From the NCBI RefSeq assembly GCF_022163125.1, contig NZ_CP091881.1, positions 3,224,001-3,288,000 of the forward strand: DNA of 64,000 bases. Direction: 5' to 3'. Below are positions 62,334-64,000 of this stretch, piece by piece. The position numbers and the translations under genes are program-made. The stretch comes from Paenibacillus sp. HWE-109 (GTDB lineage Bacteria; Bacillota; Bacilli; Paenibacillales; NBRC-103111). The stretch's first letter is position 1. Each line of letters begins with the position of its first letter. A model generated the notes under the pieces. That model ran no database searches, had not been told where the DNA came from, and saw nothing but the letters and a program-made list of their open reading frames with translations.

Positions 62334-62363
62334 TTGTAGAATAACTTTGATATCCGCTACAAT
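62334..62363 (+). promoter_or_regulatory. Candidate sigma-A promoter of the 62407 gene
   Basis: TTGTAG and TACAAT are 18 bases apart; the predicted start near 62370 lies about 37 bases before the ATG. Confidence 0.55.
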
Positions 62364-62406
62364 ATATTTATAGTTGAAATCATCTATGCGAAAGTTGGTG
62401 GCCTAA

Positions 62407-62670
62407 ATGAATTGGGTTCTAATCGTTATTTTAAGTTGGTTGGCAATAGGCTTTATGACAGGAATTAAAGCGGCTTTTTTTGAGCCACTACATGGGGATA
62501 GATTGAAAGAAATTCAACAAAAGATGTCCTTATTGGGTGAAAGAGAGTTTAGCGAGAAAAGTGTAAAAAAATTCAAAAAAAGAAATGTAGTCCCCATCAT
62601 TCTCATCTGCACATTGCTTGGGCTCGCAGCTTTGTTTATTAATGTTAGGAGATCATCTAGAAGAAAATAA
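62407..62670 (+). CDS. Small two-helix membrane protein, unknown
   Basis: This 87-residue protein has membrane segments at about 3-22 and 62-79, with a charged cytosolic or external loop between them (DRLKEIQQKMSLLGE and KKFKKRNV). The ATG follows TTGGTGG and a candidate promoter. It is convergent with the GIY-YIG gene. I do not recognise the family. The gene is more AT-rich than the core genes. Confidence 0.7.
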   Translation: MNWVLIVILSWLAIGFMTGIKAAFFEPLHGDRLKEIQQKMSLLGEREFSEKSVKKFKKRNVVPIILICTLLGLAALFINVRRSSRRK

Positions 62671-62704
62671 AACATCCACGTTTAAAATCTCCACTTACAT
62701 TGAT

Positions 62705-63376
62705 TTAATTGCTCTTCGCCTTCTCTATTTTAATCCTGTTTGTTTTCAGACTCTCTAGTTGCAATAGCACTTCATCTTCATCCACTTTAGGAAATCTGCC
62801 TTCAGTTGTTCTAAACCACTTATCTCTTAAGGCAAAAATGTCAAGTTGCTCGATCTCGTCAAGAGTTGTATTACTTATTTGCTTTTTAAATTCAACATGA
62901 ATTGAATTTAGAACTGTATTTCTTATACTACTATTTAAATTTAGAAAAACAGCAGGTTTATCTTTAATCTTATGTTTACCACTGTAATTCTCTGGGTGAT
63001 GTTTCTCCTTGTAGATGGGCTCATTGATTTCAAAATGTATTAAATTTCTGCTTTTCAATTTTATTAATTTATCATAGATAGCTTTCTCGTCAGAGCTAGA
63101 AAAATCCCCACCTCTCACTCGCTGCCAGCCATACTTCCGCATATAATCTAAAGTAATTTCATTCTCCGTTTTCAGAGCTTCAAAATAATTACATATACCA
63201 ACAGCCAATGTTTCGATCATAGAAATTGGTTTATAGATTTCTGTCCAAGTCGCACCTTTACTTGTTCCATGTTTAGCGATACGTCTCTCAAGATTGTCTG
63301 TCTGTCCAATATAATAATGACCACTATCTAGTTTTAACACATAGATAAACCTCATAACTTGTTCATTGTGCAGCAT
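62705..63376 (-). CDS. GIY-YIG nuclease-domain protein
   Basis: The first 90 residues of this 223-residue protein form a GIY-YIG domain: FIYVLKLDSGHYYIGQT, then NLERRIAKHG with the catalytic Arg, and the metal-binding Glu in ENEITLDYMRKYG, followed by WQRVRGGDFS. The remaining 130 residues are Lys/Glu-rich and I do not recognise them. No strong ribosome site marks the start; ATG 63376 or the ATG seven codons on are both possible. The gene is AT-rich. A role in DNA cleavage, repair or defence is only suggested by the domain. Confidence 0.78.
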   Translation of the reverse strand: MLHNEQVMRFIYVLKLDSGHYYIGQTDNLERRIAKHGTSKGATWTEIYKPISMIETLAVGICNYFEALKTENEITLDYMRKYGWQRVRGGDFSSSDEKAIYDKLIKLKSRNLIHFEINEPIYKEKHHPENYSGKHKIKDKPAVFLNLNSSIRNTVLNSIHVEFKKQISNTTLDEIEQLDIFALRDKWFRTTEGRFPKVDEDEVLLQLESLKTNRIKIEKAKSN

Positions 63377-63624
63377 AAGACAGTTAGCTTCTTTCTGTAT
63401 TAGGATGAATGTTGGATGAATCTACTAGTTTGAGTGCACAGAATTGATCTAATGACATATCGCGCAAAGACTATTTTACATGTGTCGAACGATGGAAGGC
63501 AATACAAATATTACCTTTGTTAGATTTAACGATAAAAAAAGCCTTCTAGTACGTCGGGTCAATGACCAACGCCTCAAAGGCTCCCTCGATGTGTTCAACC
63601 TTACTTCTGTTACTCATTTAGCGC
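63377..63624. other. Intergenic region with repeat copy B
   Basis: Besides the repeat at 63540-63587 and its T-run, I see no gene or clear promoter in these 248 bases. Confidence 0.5.
63534..63587 (-). terminator. Hairpin repeat copy B acting as terminator of the S66 gene
   Basis: On the minus strand AGCCTT and AAGGCT close a hairpin with inner GGTC/GACC pairing, followed by TTTTTTT. It lies 38 bases after the S66 stop. The same 48-base element, without such a clean T-run, is at 62255-62302. Confidence 0.75.
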
Positions 63625-64000
63625 TTAGGTAACTGTACTAACAGTTGGTTCAAGCACAGTCAAAACACTAGTATACGTGTTGAGATTTACCAATGCGCCA
63701 ATCGGTACAGCAACCTTATATATGCCATGAGCGGCTGCCAAATTAGTCATTAGCGGCTTCCCTAAAGGTACTAATAGTTCATTGATCAGATCATTGTACG
63801 ATTTGCCGTAGGCATCTGGGCAGCCTGAACACTCCCCCATTACAATTCCAACACAATCATACAACTTACCTGCCAATATTAGATGCTTGATCATTCTATA
63901 CACCTTGTTTATAGGTTCATGAATTTCTTCAAGGAATAGAATTTTTCCTCTAGTCTCAATTTCGAACGAGGTACCCAAAGTATCCGTAATTGAAGACAGG
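63625..64000 (-). CDS. S66-family LD-carboxypeptidase-like protein (partial, C-terminal part)
   Basis: The visible 124 or so residues start mid-gene at the window edge, reading LSSITDTLGTSFEIETRG and then KILFLEEIHEP. The pattern matches the C-terminal domain of S66 peptidases (LD-carboxypeptidase A, MccF): the catalytic Glu lies in FLEEIHEP and the catalytic His in NLAAAHGIYKVAVPIGALVNLN. The reading frame stays open to the edge at 64000, so a start near 63978 would cut the family fold. S66 enzymes trim murein peptides or resist microcin C; which applies cannot be told. Confidence 0.8.
   Translation of the reverse strand, partial: LSSITDTLGTSFEIETRGKILFLEEIHEPINKVYRMIKHLILAGKLYDCVGIVMGECSGCPDAYGKSYNDLINELLVPLGKPLMTNLAAAHGIYKVAVPIGALVNLNTYTSVLTVLEPTVSTVT

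Overview
The window looks like a chromosomal segment of a member of the Paenibacillaceae (Firmicutes, class Bacilli, Paenibacillus-like). The evidence is gene order and protein character. Almost every gene lies on the minus strand in the order known from Bacillus subtilis: sucC-sucD-dprA-topA-trmFO-hslV-hslU-codY, then the long fla/che operon, then rpsB-tsf-pyrH-frr-uppS-cdsA-dxr-rseP-proS-polC, then rimP-nusA-ylxR-ylxQ-infB-rbfA. Shine-Dalgarno sequences are strong, GC content is moderate and TTG starts are frequent. No rRNA, tRNA, CRISPR array, insertion sequence or prophage was seen.

Region by region, read in the direction of transcription from high to low coordinates. (1) 62243-64000 is a small accessory stretch. 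It holds the C-terminal part of an S66 LD-carboxypeptidase-like protein, a GIY-YIG nuclease-domain protein, a two-helix membrane protein on the plus strand, and two similar hairpin repeats that flank the last two genes. (2) 60222-62242 has a short zinc-ribbon protein and, divergent from it, comM (Mg chelatase-like ATPase). (3) 50081-59939 carries succinyl-CoA synthetase, DprA, topoisomerase I, TrmFO, the HslVU protease and the CodY regulator. (4) 18808-49853 is a 31-kb flagellar/chemotaxis operon with tight spacing and many 4-base overlaps. It encodes rod and basal body parts, switch, type III export apparatus, hook and cap, FlhF/FlhG, CheY/B/A/W/C/D and the flagellar sigma factor. It ends in accessory genes, among them FapA and three poorly characterised proteins. 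(5) 9831-18556 covers translation and envelope synthesis: S2, EF-Ts, UMP kinase, RRF, isoprenoid and phospholipid precursor enzymes, the site-2 protease RseP and ProRS. Several junctions carry intrinsic terminators. (6) 5455-9762 is polC. (7) 1-5226 is the rimP-nusA-infB ribosome maturation, transcription and initiation operon, with its own promoter and a leader hairpin.

Most of the window is ordinary core genome. Points of interest are the uncharacterised genes embedded in the flagellar operon (142, 107, 202 and 171 residues), a eukaryote/archaea-type ProRS at the conserved proS position, the absence of xerC beside hslV and of ylxP beside infB, the unusual HslV N-terminus, structured leaders before rimP, rpsB and hslV, and the repeat-flanked GIY-YIG island. 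I did not find a clear new defence or biosynthetic system. Domain and family assignments come from reading the sequence and from memory of the families, not from searches.
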